Source: Anaerolineae bacterium
GTDB taxonomy: Bacteria; Chloroflexota; Anaerolineae; Aggregatilineales; Phototrophicaceae
Direction of reading: 5' to 3'
DNA length: 64,000 nucleotides
NCBI GenBank assembly: GCA_022823165.1
Contig: JAJDXR010000064.1
Location: 100,617 to 164,616 of the forward strand
Part shown: piece by piece, positions 43,550 to 51,719 of the stretch
Position numbering within the stretch: position 1 is the stretch's first letter
Layout: the number at the start of each line of letters is the position of its first letter
Notes under the pieces: generated by a model
Databases searched by the model: none
What the model was told of the DNA's origin: nothing
Seen by the model: only the letters and a program-made list of their open reading frames with translations
Translations under genes and position numbers: made by a program

Positions 43550-43558
43550 GCGGCTTTG

Positions 43559-43603
43559 GAGCCGGTACAGGCAGGCTGCCAGCGCGCGTCATAAAACCGG
43601 CTC
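43559..43603. terminator. Inverted repeat between convergent genes
   Basis: GAGCCGGT (43559-43566) and ACCGGCTC (43596-43603) are perfect arms lying between the end of the DppB gene (43549) and the stop of the minus-strand gene (43602). Suited to stop transcription from both sides, though no clear T run is present. Confidence 0.4.
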
Positions 43604-44762
43604 AATCCGAGTACAGCGCCTTGGCTTGTTCGAACAAGCGCTTTAGATCGGCAAGCGCGCGCCGCCCGTCTCCGCCTTCCATGAGGTACTGGCGTATCGG
43701 CGCGCCGGCATGATCCTGAAAATGCAAGTAGCCGGGAAAGCGCGGACGCAGATAAGCCCGATCCAAGGCGGGCAATGTATTAAGAAAATAATTGCTTGAC
43801 CGGCGATTGACCTCAGCATCCTCCCAGGCGCTGCGATGCCCGGGCTGGCCGCCATTATCAAAGAAGAGCGTCCGTTGGATGGCCGGGCTGCCGGTGAACA
43901 TGGCGTAGTCGCGCGCCAACTCCGGGTGTTGGCAGCGGCTGGATATCGCCAGGCCCGTGCCGCCCAAGGTTGACTGGCAGCGCCCCTGCCCGTGGATATT
44001 CACCATATCGTCAAAAACCAGCACATGATCCGAATAGCCGGCGCGGGCATAATTGGAATACCCGTAAGCGAAGGGACAGTATACGTAGTCATCGCGGCGC
44101 GAAAGCGCCTCGTAGACCGCAATCGGATTCCAGTTGTAAATGTCTGCCGGGCAATGGCTCGCGAGCTCGCGCAACTGCTCCAGCGCTTGTAGACCCATCG
44201 TATCGGATAGCGACCATTCATCGTCGCTAAAGGGCGGCTCCCCTTGCGTCGCGCATAACATATAGAAATTCATGAGCGTGTCGATTGGAATGCCCGGCAT
44301 AATGACGCGTCCCCGCCGCGCTAATCCCAGGAGGTCGTCCCAGGTTTCTGGCTTGACCAGTTCATAGCGTTCGAGCAGGTCGGGGCGATAGGAGGCGACC
44401 GGCGTTGCAGCGTCTATCGCCAGCGCGCACTGAGCGCCGTCAAATATATAACTCGGGTGCGACTGGCCGACCGAGTGCTGGGCCTGGTCACGCATATAAT
44501 CCGCCGGAATTATTTCTTGCAGCGGCAGCAGGACCTGGCTGTGAGCCGCGTAACCCGCCCACGGGTGGTCAATCACAAGCAGGTCATACTCCTCCGCCAA
44601 ACCCTGTATCGGGGCGTCAGCGAATTCTTGCAAAGAGCGCTTTTCCCAGATTATTTCCAGCCCGGGGCGCGTCTCGCTGAATCGCTGCGCCGTTGCCACT
44701 ACCGAGACAAATCCGCGTGAATGATTCCAGGTAATCCCCCGCAAAATGGTTTGCGCTCCCAT
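43602..44762 (-). CDS. Extracellular-solute-binding-protein-like protein without signal peptide
   Basis: About 386 residues with the fold pattern of a family-1 sugar-binding protein (RPGLEIIWEKRSLQEF, DLLVIDHPWAGYAA, PETWDDLLGLARRG, GGTGLAISSRCQHPELARDY), but the N-terminus MGAQTILRGITWNHSRG has no signal peptide and no membrane segment. GGAGGG precedes ATG 44762; the longer frame to 44810 adds no hydrophobic segment. It has its own strong promoter and operators (44811-44870) and no permease partners. It may be a cytoplasmic sugar sensor or storage/relay protein, or an export-defective receptor. Function unknown. Confidence 0.75.
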   Translation of the reverse strand: MGAQTILRGITWNHSRGFVSVVATAQRFSETRPGLEIIWEKRSLQEFADAPIQGLAEEYDLLVIDHPWAGYAAHSQVLLPLQEIIPADYMRDQAQHSVGQSHPSYIFDGAQCALAIDAATPVASYRPDLLERYELVKPETWDDLLGLARRGRVIMPGIPIDTLMNFYMLCATQGEPPFSDDEWSLSDTMGLQALEQLRELASHCPADIYNWNPIAVYEALSRRDDYVYCPFAYGYSNYARAGYSDHVLVFDDMVNIHGQGRCQSTLGGTGLAISSRCQHPELARDYAMFTGSPAIQRTLFFDNGGQPGHRSAWEDAEVNRRSSNYFLNTLPALDRAYLRPRFPGYLHFQDHAGAPIRQYLMEGGDGRRALADLKRLFEQAKALYSD

Positions 44763-44794
44763 GTCAATCCCTCCAATTTTCTGAATATGGCAGT

Positions 44795-44870
44795 TTGCCA
44801 GTATCGGCAATTTTGCTTGCGAAATACAGTTTTATCTGCAAAATATAGTTAGACTGTCCATGCCTGTCAA
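44795..44870 (-). promoter_or_regulatory. Promoter with paired TTTTGC-type operators (locus A)
   Basis: On the minus strand TTGACA (44865-44870) and TATATT (44842-44847) are 17 bases apart. Overlapping the -10 by two bases and extending downstream are two inverted repeats: TTTTATCTGCAAAA (44830-44843) and TTTTGCTTGCGAAA (44811-44824), centres 19 bp apart. Next to them TTGCC/GGCAA arms form another repeat at 44795-44810. The same layout occurs at 55597-55656, and paired sites occur at 61254-61286. Probable repressor region; the IclR gene lies just to the right. Confidence 0.75.
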
Positions 44871-44918
44871 TTGAAGCCTGTACGGTCCTGCGCGCCAGAT
44901 TAGTTCCAGGACTTATCC

Positions 44919-45377
44919 ATGATCAATACCATCTATTTCGAAGATTATGAAATCGGCTCCAGCCGCGAGACTTTCGGCCGGACCATTACCGAGGCTGATA
45001 TCGTGCTGCACGCGGGCCAAACCGGCGATTTTTTCCCCCATCACATGGACGCTGAATGGGTCAAGACCCAGGAATTCAAGCAGCGTATCGCCCACGGTAC
45101 GCTGATTCTGAGCGTCGGCATCGGCATGACCGCCAACGAGATTAATCCAGTCGCCTTCTCCTATGGCTATGACCGCATCCGCTTCATTCGCCCGGTCTTT
45201 ATCGGCGATACAATCACGGTCAAAGCGACAATCACGGAAAAGCGCGACTATCCCAAGCGCCCCGAGCTCGGCTATATCATTGAACAAGTTGAAATATTCA
45301 ACCAGCATGGCGCGGTTGTCCTGGCTTGCCAACACCTCTACCTCGTTCAGCGCAAGGATGGCGCGCCGGCCGGCTGA
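44919..45377 (+). CDS. MaoC-like hot-dog dehydratase/hydratase
   Basis: A 152-residue hot-dog-fold protein. The hydratase motif is visible in [18 protein letters not shown] (Asp and His of the dyad, residues about 31-42), followed by [19 protein letters not shown], as in mesaconyl-CoA hydratase and other MaoC proteins. AGGA lies eight bases before ATG 44919. It is divergent from the signal-less binding protein and precedes the IclR regulator and the Gfo/Idh gene. A second MaoC gene in the window (56977-57489) shares the segment [25 protein letters not shown] with [18 protein letters not shown] here. Confidence 0.87.
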   Translation: MINTIYFEDYEIGSSRETFGRTITEADIVLHAGQTGDFFPHHMDAEWVKTQEFKQRIAHGTLILSVGIGMTANEINPVAFSYGYDRIRFIRPVFIGDTITVKATITEKRDYPKRPELGYIIEQVEIFNQHGAVVLACQHLYLVQRKDGAPAG

Positions 45378-45412
45378 CCGACGCCGCGTCTATCGTTGCG
45401 GAGGGGATGGCA

Positions 45413-46219
45413 ATGGTTGAGATGAAATCCGCGCCGAATTACAGTGTGCCGGCGCTCGAGAAAGGCTTGGCAGTGCTGGAATTGCTGGCGCGGGCCGCGG
45501 AGCCGCTCTCACTGTCTCAGATCTCCGAACGGATGGCGAATAGCACCAGCCAACTCTTTCGCACGATGAACTGCCTTGTCGAAAACGGCTATGTCATCAA
45601 GGACGAGATTCACGGAAAATACAGTTTGACGCTTCGGCTTTTCGAATTGGCGAATCGCCATTCGCCGCTGAAACACCTGTTGCGGGTCGCCAACTTGCCG
45701 TTGCAAGAGCTGGCGCGTACGATTCGTGAATCCTGCCACATCAGCATTGTTCAACACGGGCAGCTGCTGGTCGTCGGCCAGGCGGAAAGCCCGGAAAAGG
45801 TGCAGATCTCTGTATCAGTTGGCACGTCCTTTTCTTTGGTAGCCACCGTTTCCGGCCGGCTGCTGCTCTCGGCAATGGATGAGCATAGTCTTGGCGCCCA
45901 TTTGGAAGCTGACGCGGACTTCAGGCGGATGTCCTTTGCTGAACGCGAGCAATTCTGGGATCGCATCGCGGAAATCCGCCTAACAGGCATATCAACCGCC
46001 GTTGACGAGTCTTTCATCGGTCTGCACGATACAGCTGTATTGATCGGCAGCCCCGGGCTGGGCGTCACCGCCGCCATTGCCGTTACCCAGTTGACCGCCA
46101 GCCGCAACAACAAGGATCCACGAATCGTAGTCGACGCCATGTTTGATTGCGCCCGCCAAATCAACCAGCGCGCCGGCCTGGCCGAAGCGACTGTAGAACC
46201 AGCCTTAGCGGTCCATTAG
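45413..46219 (+). CDS. IclR-family transcriptional regulator
   Basis: About 268 residues. N-terminal winged helix (VPALEKGLAVLELLARAAEP, then LSLSQISERMANSTSQLFRT as the recognition helix, residues about 10-60) and C-terminal IclR effector domain (CHISIVQHGQLLVVG, VGTSFSLVATVSGRLLLSAM, GISTAVDE). ATG 45413 is preferred to 45407 because GGAGG at 45400-45404 is then eight bases away. IclR proteins bind paired palindromes as dimers of dimers, which fits the 19-bp-spaced repeats at 44811-44843, 55624-55656 and 61254-61286. It is the best candidate for controlling this set. Confidence 0.92.
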   Translation: MVEMKSAPNYSVPALEKGLAVLELLARAAEPLSLSQISERMANSTSQLFRTMNCLVENGYVIKDEIHGKYSLTLRLFELANRHSPLKHLLRVANLPLQELARTIRESCHISIVQHGQLLVVGQAESPEKVQISVSVGTSFSLVATVSGRLLLSAMDEHSLGAHLEADADFRRMSFAEREQFWDRIAEIRLTGISTAVDESFIGLHDTAVLIGSPGLGVTAAIAVTQLTASRNNKDPRIVVDAMFDCARQINQRAGLAEATVEPALAVH

Positions 46220-46249
46220 CTCCAGCGTAATCCTGAGAGGATGAATGCC

Positions 46250-47332
46250 ATGCTGAATACTGAATATCGCCAGTCCGCGCAATTGCCGGCCAACCCGCGA
46301 CCAATCGTCAGTATTGGCTTGGGCGGGATCGTCCATGACGCCCACTATCCCGCTTACAAGTTGGCTGGTTTCGATGTTGTCGGCGGCTTTGATATCAATG
46401 ATGAACGAGCGACAATGATGGCTGGCAAGTTCGGCATTCCACAGCTCTTCAACTCATTGTCAGCAGCCATAAAGGCGGCGCCCAAGGACGCCGTCTTTGA
46501 TATCGCCGTGCCCGGAAGCGCCATCGCCGACATACTGCGCGAGATTCCCCAGGGACGCGCCGTGCTCATCCAGAAACCCATGGGCGACAATCTCGCTGCG
46601 GCTCGCGAAATCTTGAGCATCTGCCGTGAACGAGAGTTGATCGCCGCCATTAACTTTCAGCTGCGTTTCGCTCCCTTTATTATTGCGGCCCGCGATATGA
46701 TTAGTCGCGGCGCGCTGGGGGAATTGTACGATATAGAATTCCGTGTTCAGTGCAATACGCCCTGGCATCTTTGGGAATTCCTCTTTCCTTTGCCGCGGGT
46801 AGAGATCCTTTATCACAGCATCCACTATATCGATTTGCTGCGTTCATTCTGCGGTACGCCGCATAGCGTATACGCCAAGACGATGAGCCACCCGACGGCG
46901 CCCGATCTGCGCGGGGGTACGCGTTCGATGATAATCATGGACTATGGGGAGAACCCGCGCGTCAACGTAATGACCAACCACAGCCACGCCTACGGGCCCG
47001 AAAAGCAGCAATCCTACCTGAAATTTGAAGGCAGCAAAGGCGCGATTCAAATTCGAGCCGGGCTCAATATGAATTATCCTGATGGCGTGCCGGATCGCTT
47101 CGAGTATGCTCTGCTGGCTGACGGCGTTGAGGCCGGTTGGCAAACGCTGGACATCCGCGGGTCATGGTTCCCCGAAGCCTTCATCGGCTCCATGGCGAGC
47201 CTGATGCGCTATGTCAATGGCGAGGCGAATAGCTTGCCTACAGCCGTGGAGGATGCCATTCTGACGATGGCGACAGTAGAAGCAGCCTACGAGTCCAGCG
47301 AGCGCGGGGCTACGCCGCTGCCGGCTGTATGA
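46250..47332 (+). CDS. Gfo/Idh/MocA-family oxidoreductase
   Basis: About 360 residues. Rossmann start IVSIGLGGIVHDAHYPAYKL, the EKP-like motif as AVLIQKPMGDNLAAA (catalytic Lys near residue 108), and the second domain HSIHYIDLLRSFCGTPHSVY with the H-x-x-D element. Enzymes of this family oxidise sugars, inositols or their acids with NAD(P). ATG 46250 has GAGAGG nine bases upstream; ATG 46241 has it too close. The gene sits in the MaoC/IclR group with the TTTTGC-type operators, so it probably works on the same sugar-derived substrate. Confidence 0.92.
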   Translation: MLNTEYRQSAQLPANPRPIVSIGLGGIVHDAHYPAYKLAGFDVVGGFDINDERATMMAGKFGIPQLFNSLSAAIKAAPKDAVFDIAVPGSAIADILREIPQGRAVLIQKPMGDNLAAAREILSICRERELIAAINFQLRFAPFIIAARDMISRGALGELYDIEFRVQCNTPWHLWEFLFPLPRVEILYHSIHYIDLLRSFCGTPHSVYAKTMSHPTAPDLRGGTRSMIIMDYGENPRVNVMTNHSHAYGPEKQQSYLKFEGSKGAIQIRAGLNMNYPDGVPDRFEYALLADGVEAGWQTLDIRGSWFPEAFIGSMASLMRYVNGEANSLPTAVEDAILTMATVEAAYESSERGATPLPAV

Positions 47333-47399
47333 GCGAACAGCTTGCCACGAGCGCCGATGCAAGTTATTCTATAGTTGTTGACCGATAGGAAGCAGCTTC

Positions 47400-48098
47400 A
47401 TGCAGCTAGATACAACCTTGTCGCTTGATATCATTGTCGCGGTCCTGGGCATTGCCGCGGTCTTTTGGGGGCTGCGAAGAGAACTTGACACGCGGCTATC
47501 TTCACTGCGTCAGGAATTGAAAGCCGACATAAATGACCTGCGCCGGGAACAGAAGGCTGACAATGACAGCTTGCGGCAAGAACTAAAGTCAGAAGTTGCT
47601 GGATTGCGGCAAGAACTAAAAGGCGACATCGCCGAACTGCGGCAAGAGCTCAAGGGCGACATCACTGAACTGCGGCAAGAGCTAAAGGCTGACAATGACA
47701 GCTTGCGGCAAGAGCTCAAGGGCGACATCGCCGAACTGCGGCAAGAGCTCAAGGGCGACAATGACAGCTTGCGGCAAGAACTAAAAGGCGACATCACTGA
47801 ACTGCGGCAAGAGCTCAAGGGCGACAATGACAGCTTGCGGCAAGAACTAAAAGGCGACATCACTGAACTGCGGCAAGAGCTAAAGGGCGACAATGACAGC
47901 TTGCGGCAAGAACTAAAAGGCGACATCACTGAACTGCGACAAGAACAAAAAGGCGACATCACTGAACTGCGGCAAGACATCAAAGCGGTTGACGCCAAAG
48001 TCGATGTATCCAATCAGCGCCTTGCCAGGCTCGAGGGCGTGATTTTGTCCCGTGAAGGTTTGCTGGAGACGATACTAGAACCCGACCCCGCGGAGTAA
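47400..48098 (+). CDS. Membrane-anchored coiled-coil protein with hendecad repeats
   Basis: A 232-residue protein of unknown function. One membrane helix (residues about 9-24, LDIIVAVLGIAAVFWG) is followed by about fourteen 11-residue repeats of the form LRQELKGDITE or LRQELKGDNDS, then VDAKVDVSNQRLARLEGVIL. Eleven-residue periodicity predicts a long right-handed or straight coiled coil. AGGAAG lies before the ATG. The same helix-plus-coil design occurs in the small protein at 48298-48531. It lies at the edge of an accessory region with restriction genes; phage defence, envelope spanning or stress roles are all possible. Confidence 0.8.
   Translation: MQLDTTLSLDIIVAVLGIAAVFWGLRRELDTRLSSLRQELKADINDLRREQKADNDSLRQELKSEVAGLRQELKGDIAELRQELKGDITELRQELKADNDSLRQELKGDIAELRQELKGDNDSLRQELKGDITELRQELKGDNDSLRQELKGDITELRQELKGDNDSLRQELKGDITELRQEQKGDITELRQDIKAVDAKVDVSNQRLARLEGVILSREGLLETILEPDPAE
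47505..47966 (+). repeat. Tandem 33-bp repeats inside the coiled-coil gene
   Basis: About fourteen in-frame copies of a 33-base unit (CTGCGGCAAGAGCTCAAGGG plus GACATCACTGAA or GACAATGACAGC). The central copies alternate between two versions, giving a 66-base higher-order period with almost no base changes, which indicates recent expansion by slippage or unequal crossing-over. Not a CRISPR: the copies are contiguous and coding. Confidence 0.9.
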
Positions 48099-48297
48099 AG
48101 CGCTCTTTACTTAATTTCACGCGCCAGGCAAATCCGCCAGCTCTAAACATCTTGTCTTGTACGCCGCTCGCATCCGCTTGCTGGGCGCTGTCTGGCATAA
48201 TCCCTCCTGGTATTCGGCGAACCTTGTCGCTTGCTATTTTGACAGCGCGGCGCTAATATCGCTATGCATTGGATTACGTGAGCGAGAGCGTCGAGAC

Positions 48298-48531
48298 ATG
48301 GATCAGAATCTCCAATTTATCATCACAGTCGGCACAGTTATCGGCGTCTTTATCTGGCTGCGCTATGACATTAACCATATCCGGCAAGACCTCAACAATC
48401 TTAAGCAGGATGTGCGGCTGCTGGACGCGAAAATTGACCGCGTGAACGAGAACTACGCCTCAGTGCGGGAGACTTTGGGCTGGGTGCGCGGGCGCCTGTC
48501 CGAACCGCTGGAGCCGCCGAAGAAGGAGTAG
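48298..48531 (+). CDS. Small membrane-anchored coiled-coil protein
   Basis: Seventy-seven residues: one N-terminal helix in the membrane (FIITVGTVIGVFIWL, residues about 7-21), then a short coiled coil (INHIRQDLNNLKQDVRLLDAKIDRVNENYASV) and a charged end (EPPKKE). The design and the VDAKVD/LDAKID segment resemble the C-terminal part of the hendecad-repeat protein at 47400, so the two are probable relatives. Unknown function. Its last 80 bases overlap the antisense end of the truncated IS630 frame, which is not a problem because that frame is a chance extension there. Confidence 0.65.
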   Translation: MDQNLQFIITVGTVIGVFIWLRYDINHIRQDLNNLKQDVRLLDAKIDRVNENYASVRETLGWVRGRLSEPLEPPKKE

Positions 48532-48544
48532 CGCCGGGCAAATC

Positions 48545-48710
48545 CGCCCAGCGCCACGCTCTCAACAGCCGTATTCTTGCCCAGCGCCAGCACATTCGCC
48601 CGACCAAAGTCGCCCGCCTGGAAGCCCTGCTCCTCGAACCAGCCGACCGCGAAGCGCGTCTCGGCGTCCAGGTCGGCGATGGCGTCTTCCAGCGTGTCAT
48701 CCAGCGCCTG
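48545..48710 (-). pseudogene. Fragment resembling the C-terminal part of a DUF1156 DNA methylase
   Basis: Joined in frame to the end of the IS630 transposase, the minus strand reads LDDTLEDAIADLDAETRFAV then GWFEEQGFQAGDFGRANVLA and GKNTAVESV. The pattern D-x-x-(T/S)-R-(F/W)-A-x-x-W-F-E-x-x-G-F with a later A-x-x-K-N-T-x-V is what I remember from DUF1156 adenine methylases, which co-occur with DUF499 proteins in anti-phage loci. Only about 55 codons remain. Identification is from memory of the family and could not be searched. Confidence 0.5.
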
Positions 48711-49607
48711 GCTCTCGTATAAGCTGAGCACGGCTTGTACTGCGTGGCTACGATGCCATGGCGCATTGTCCATGACCAGGACAATGCGCTTTTGCGGATA
48801 GGCGACCTCCAGCAGATGTTCAAGAAACTCGATAAAAGTCTCGCTGTTCTTTGTTTTTGCGAGTGTGTAAGTGACCTGTTGGCTGCGCCAGTTCAGCGCC
48901 CCTGTCACATGGTGAAAGGCATTGGCGCCGGGTGGTGCTGGCAGACGCTTTTGCTGCCCCCATTTCATCCAACAAGCACGAATTGAGAAATCTTGTGTCA
49001 CGGTGCTTTCGTCCACAAAGAGAAGCTCGAAATCCGCTGTGGCACTGGCTTTTTTTGCCTCTTTCAGCCATTCGTCCGCCGCATCGCGCTGCTGCGGATC
49101 TTGCAGATGCCGCAAATCTTTCTTCGGCCGCCGGAAGACGAAGCCAAGTTTTTTCATGCGCTCGCGCTGCCAGCCGGCACTGACGCTAATACTTGTTTCA
49201 ACTTCCATATGATCCCGCAATCGATCCGTCGTCCACACCACGAACACATAGTTATGCTCGCGCGGGTCCTCCTCGATCAACTCTTGCAACCGCTGCCAAT
49301 ATGCCGCATCAGTCTTTGGCGGACGCCCCGACTTGGAGCGATTGCTCAGCGCCTCAATCCCGCCCTCACAATAAAGATTCCACCATCGATATACGGTCGT
49401 GCTGCAGACGACAAAATGCTGGGCGACATCAGACGGCTTTTCGCCAAGATGCAACTGACGAATTGCTGCGCAACGCAAGGCCACCTCAGCACGAGAATCG
49501 TTATGCATAGCTCGTTCAAGAGCCTGCGCCTGAACTTCGGACAAGAAGTACCTCAATTCTTTCTCCATTCTGCTAGTATACTTATTTTTCAATTACTTAC
49601 TTGCACT
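48711..49607 (-). mobile_element. IS630-family transposase, 3' truncated
   Basis: The transposase frame starts at ATG 49568 (or TTG 49592). It has an N-terminal helix-turn-helix region (LHLGEKPSDVAQHFVVCSTT), the first catalytic Asp in ELLFVDESTV and the second in VLVMDNAPWHRS. The third acidic residue, normally in a L-P-P-Y-S-P-x-L-N-P-I-E block soon after, is absent: after VQAVLSLYES the sequence changes to the DUF1156-like fragment. The element is therefore inactive by itself. Its upstream end abuts a TA at 49608-49609, the target used by this family. The expected inverted repeat at the other end was not found, so that end is deleted. Confidence 0.85.
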
Positions 49608-49757
49608 TACCAGCATATTGCGATGATGGCGCGGCGAGTTGCCGCGATTGTAGAGAATCTCCTTGATGAATTGCATGGCTTCGGAGTCGTCACGATTGTT
49701 TCTATGCGCTGTCTCGGGACCCAGCGTCATGATGCGAACGCTGGAAATAGCGGCGAA
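49608..49757 (-). pseudogene. Fragment resembling a DUF499 ATPase
   Basis: On the minus strand an open stretch of about 50 codons reads VRIMTLGPETAHRNNRDDSE and then KEILYNRGNSPRHHRNMLV before entering the IS630 end. The segment L-x-x-R-G-N-(S/T)-P-R-x-x-R-N-x-L-V-F is characteristic, from memory, of DUF499 (anti-phage-associated) ATPases. A stop codon lies just upstream and no start is present. Same strand as the DUF1156-like fragment across the transposon, so both probably come from one lost defence locus. Confidence 0.5.
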
Positions 49758-49805
49758 CTATGATTAGACTTACCGTGCTATCAACTCTAAGAAGAGGATG
49801 TCGCC

Positions 49806-51717
49806 GTGGTCGAACTGATGTGGGAAGGCAAATATGACAAAGACGGCAATCGCGTCGCGCCCTTGAAAGTGGCCTTGCCCTTCCAAACGGTCGAGACCGT
49901 CAACGAAGACCCGGTAGAGCGCCGGCGACAACTCGAGCTCTTCGCGGCCGGGCGCGACACCGACTGGCGCAACCGGCTGATCTGGGGCGACAAGAAATAC
50001 GTCTTGCCCTCGCTTCTGCCGGAGTTCGCTGGCAAAGTGGACCTAATTTATATTGATCCGCCCTTTGCGACTGGGCAAGACTTTTCTTTCCAGGCGCAGG
50101 TCGGAGATGAGCGCTTCGTCAAAGAACCAAGTATTATACAGCACAACGCCTACAGGGATACGTGGGGGGGGGGCTAATGGCTTGGGGTCCTACCTCAAGT
50201 GGTTTTATGAGACGGCGATTTTCCTTCACGAACTGCTGTCCGAAACAGGTAGCCTCTATGTTCACCTTGATTCGACCGTTAGTCATTACGTAAAGACTAC
50301 AGTCGATAGCGTATTTGGGGCACAGAATTTCAAGAATGAAGTTATATGGATTTATGGAAAAGCTGCTCGTGGGGCTAAGGGGATCGCAAGGCAATTTGCA
50401 AGGAATAATGATACTATCTTGTACTATACAAAATCCCAAAATTGGACTTTCAACCCTTCAATAGGAGAACGGGTGTTGTCAAATGATGAAGCCAAACAAA
50501 AGGGATTCAGAAAAGATGAACGAGGTTGGTTCAAAACTGCTCCTCGTGGTGACTACACAGATCAATCAATAGAAAAACTGCGGCAGAAAGGCAGGATTTA
50601 CGAGACTAGAACTGGCTCAATTCGCATTCGTTATGATCTCCCGGTTAAAAATGGCATGGTAATTGAAGAATATCGTCACGGTTCAACTTGGGACGATATT
50701 GCCGACATGATGCACGCTCCGCAGGCTGAACGCACGAATTACCCCACTCAAAAGCCAGAGGCCTTACTCGAACGCATTATACGAGCCTCATCAAACGAAG
50801 GCGATCTCGTCCTAGACTGCTTCAGCGGTTCCGGCACCACCGCCGCCGTCGCCGAGAAGCTCAACCGGCGCTGGATCGCCTGCGATTTGGGCCGTTTCGC
50901 CATACACACCACCCGCAAGCGTCTTCTGGGCATCGACAACGTCCGTCCCTTTGTCGTACAGAATCTGGGCAAATATGAGCGCCAAGTCTGGCAGAAAGCC
51001 GAGTTCGGCGAAGAAGCCGCCTACTTAACGCGCAGCTATCGAAAATTCATTCTTGACCTGTATCACGCCGACATGGTCGAGGGGTATACCTGGCTGCACG
51101 GAAAGAAAGGCGGGCGCATGGTGCATGTCGGCTCGGTCGACAGCCCGGTGGCAGACGGCGATGTGCGAAATATCGCGCTTGAATTTCGGCGCGCGATTGG
51201 CTCTGGCAAAGACGCGCCCGGCGTGGCCGGCGTTGATGTGCTGGGCTGGGATTTTGCCCTGGATATGAACGATACGGCGCAGCAGATGGCGGCGGAAGCG
51301 GGCGTCAAGGTTCGATTTCTGCGCATTCCGCGCGAAGTGCTGGAGAAAAAAGCGGTAGATCAAGGCGATATCCGCTTCTTTGAATTGGCGGCTCTCGATA
51401 TCGATCACACGCTCCATGGACGCGAGATCAGTATCGTGTTGACCGACTTCATGATACCGCCCGATGATGTGCCGGCCGATGTGGCGAAAGCCGTGCGCGA
51501 CTGGAAGGACTGGATAGACTATTGGGCGGTCGATTTCAACTACCGCGATGATACTTTTCATAATATGCGGCAATACTACCGCACACCGAAAAACCGCGAG
51601 TTGCCAGATCGCATCCATCATACTTACGAAGATCCGGGAGAATACACCGTGCTCGTGAAAGCCATTGATATTCTGGGCAACGACACGACCAAAACACTGA
51701 CCGTCAAGGTGGTGTAG
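49806..51717 (+). CDS. mod: Type III restriction-modification DNA methyltransferase (mod), interrupted at a poly-G tract
   Basis: Beta-class adenine methyltransferase. It starts at GTG 49806 (GAGG upstream) with the catalytic motif IDPPF at about residue 86; the frame then stops at TAA 50175 just after HNAYRDTW-GGG. The downstream frame continues from the same point (GANGLGSYLKWFYETAIFLH) to 51717, with the AdoMet motif LDCFSGSGTTAAVAEKL and a target-recognition region between. Ten G at 50164-50173 cause the break; with nine G the frame is intact at 636 residues. As read here the gene is OFF. Either phase variation or a sequencing/assembly error in the homopolymer explains it. It pairs with res, three bases downstream. 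Confidence 0.9.
50164..50173 (+). repeat. Ten-G homopolymer in mod
   Basis: A run of ten G lies exactly at the junction of the two mod reading frames. Nine or twelve G would join the frames; ten gives a stop codon eleven residues after the aspartate of the Y-R-D-T-W motif. This is a typical contingency tract of phase-variable type III mod genes. Confidence 0.95.
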
Positions 51718-51719
51718 GC

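Noticed and set aside
47505..47966. CRISPR-like regular repeats
   Set aside because: The 33-base units are contiguous with no spacers, in frame, and encode an 11-residue coiled-coil repeat; no cas genes are present.
48993..49763. A 256-codon plus-strand frame across the IS630 region
   Set aside because: Antisense to the transposase; its end in 49608-49757 is the complement of the DUF499-like fragment.
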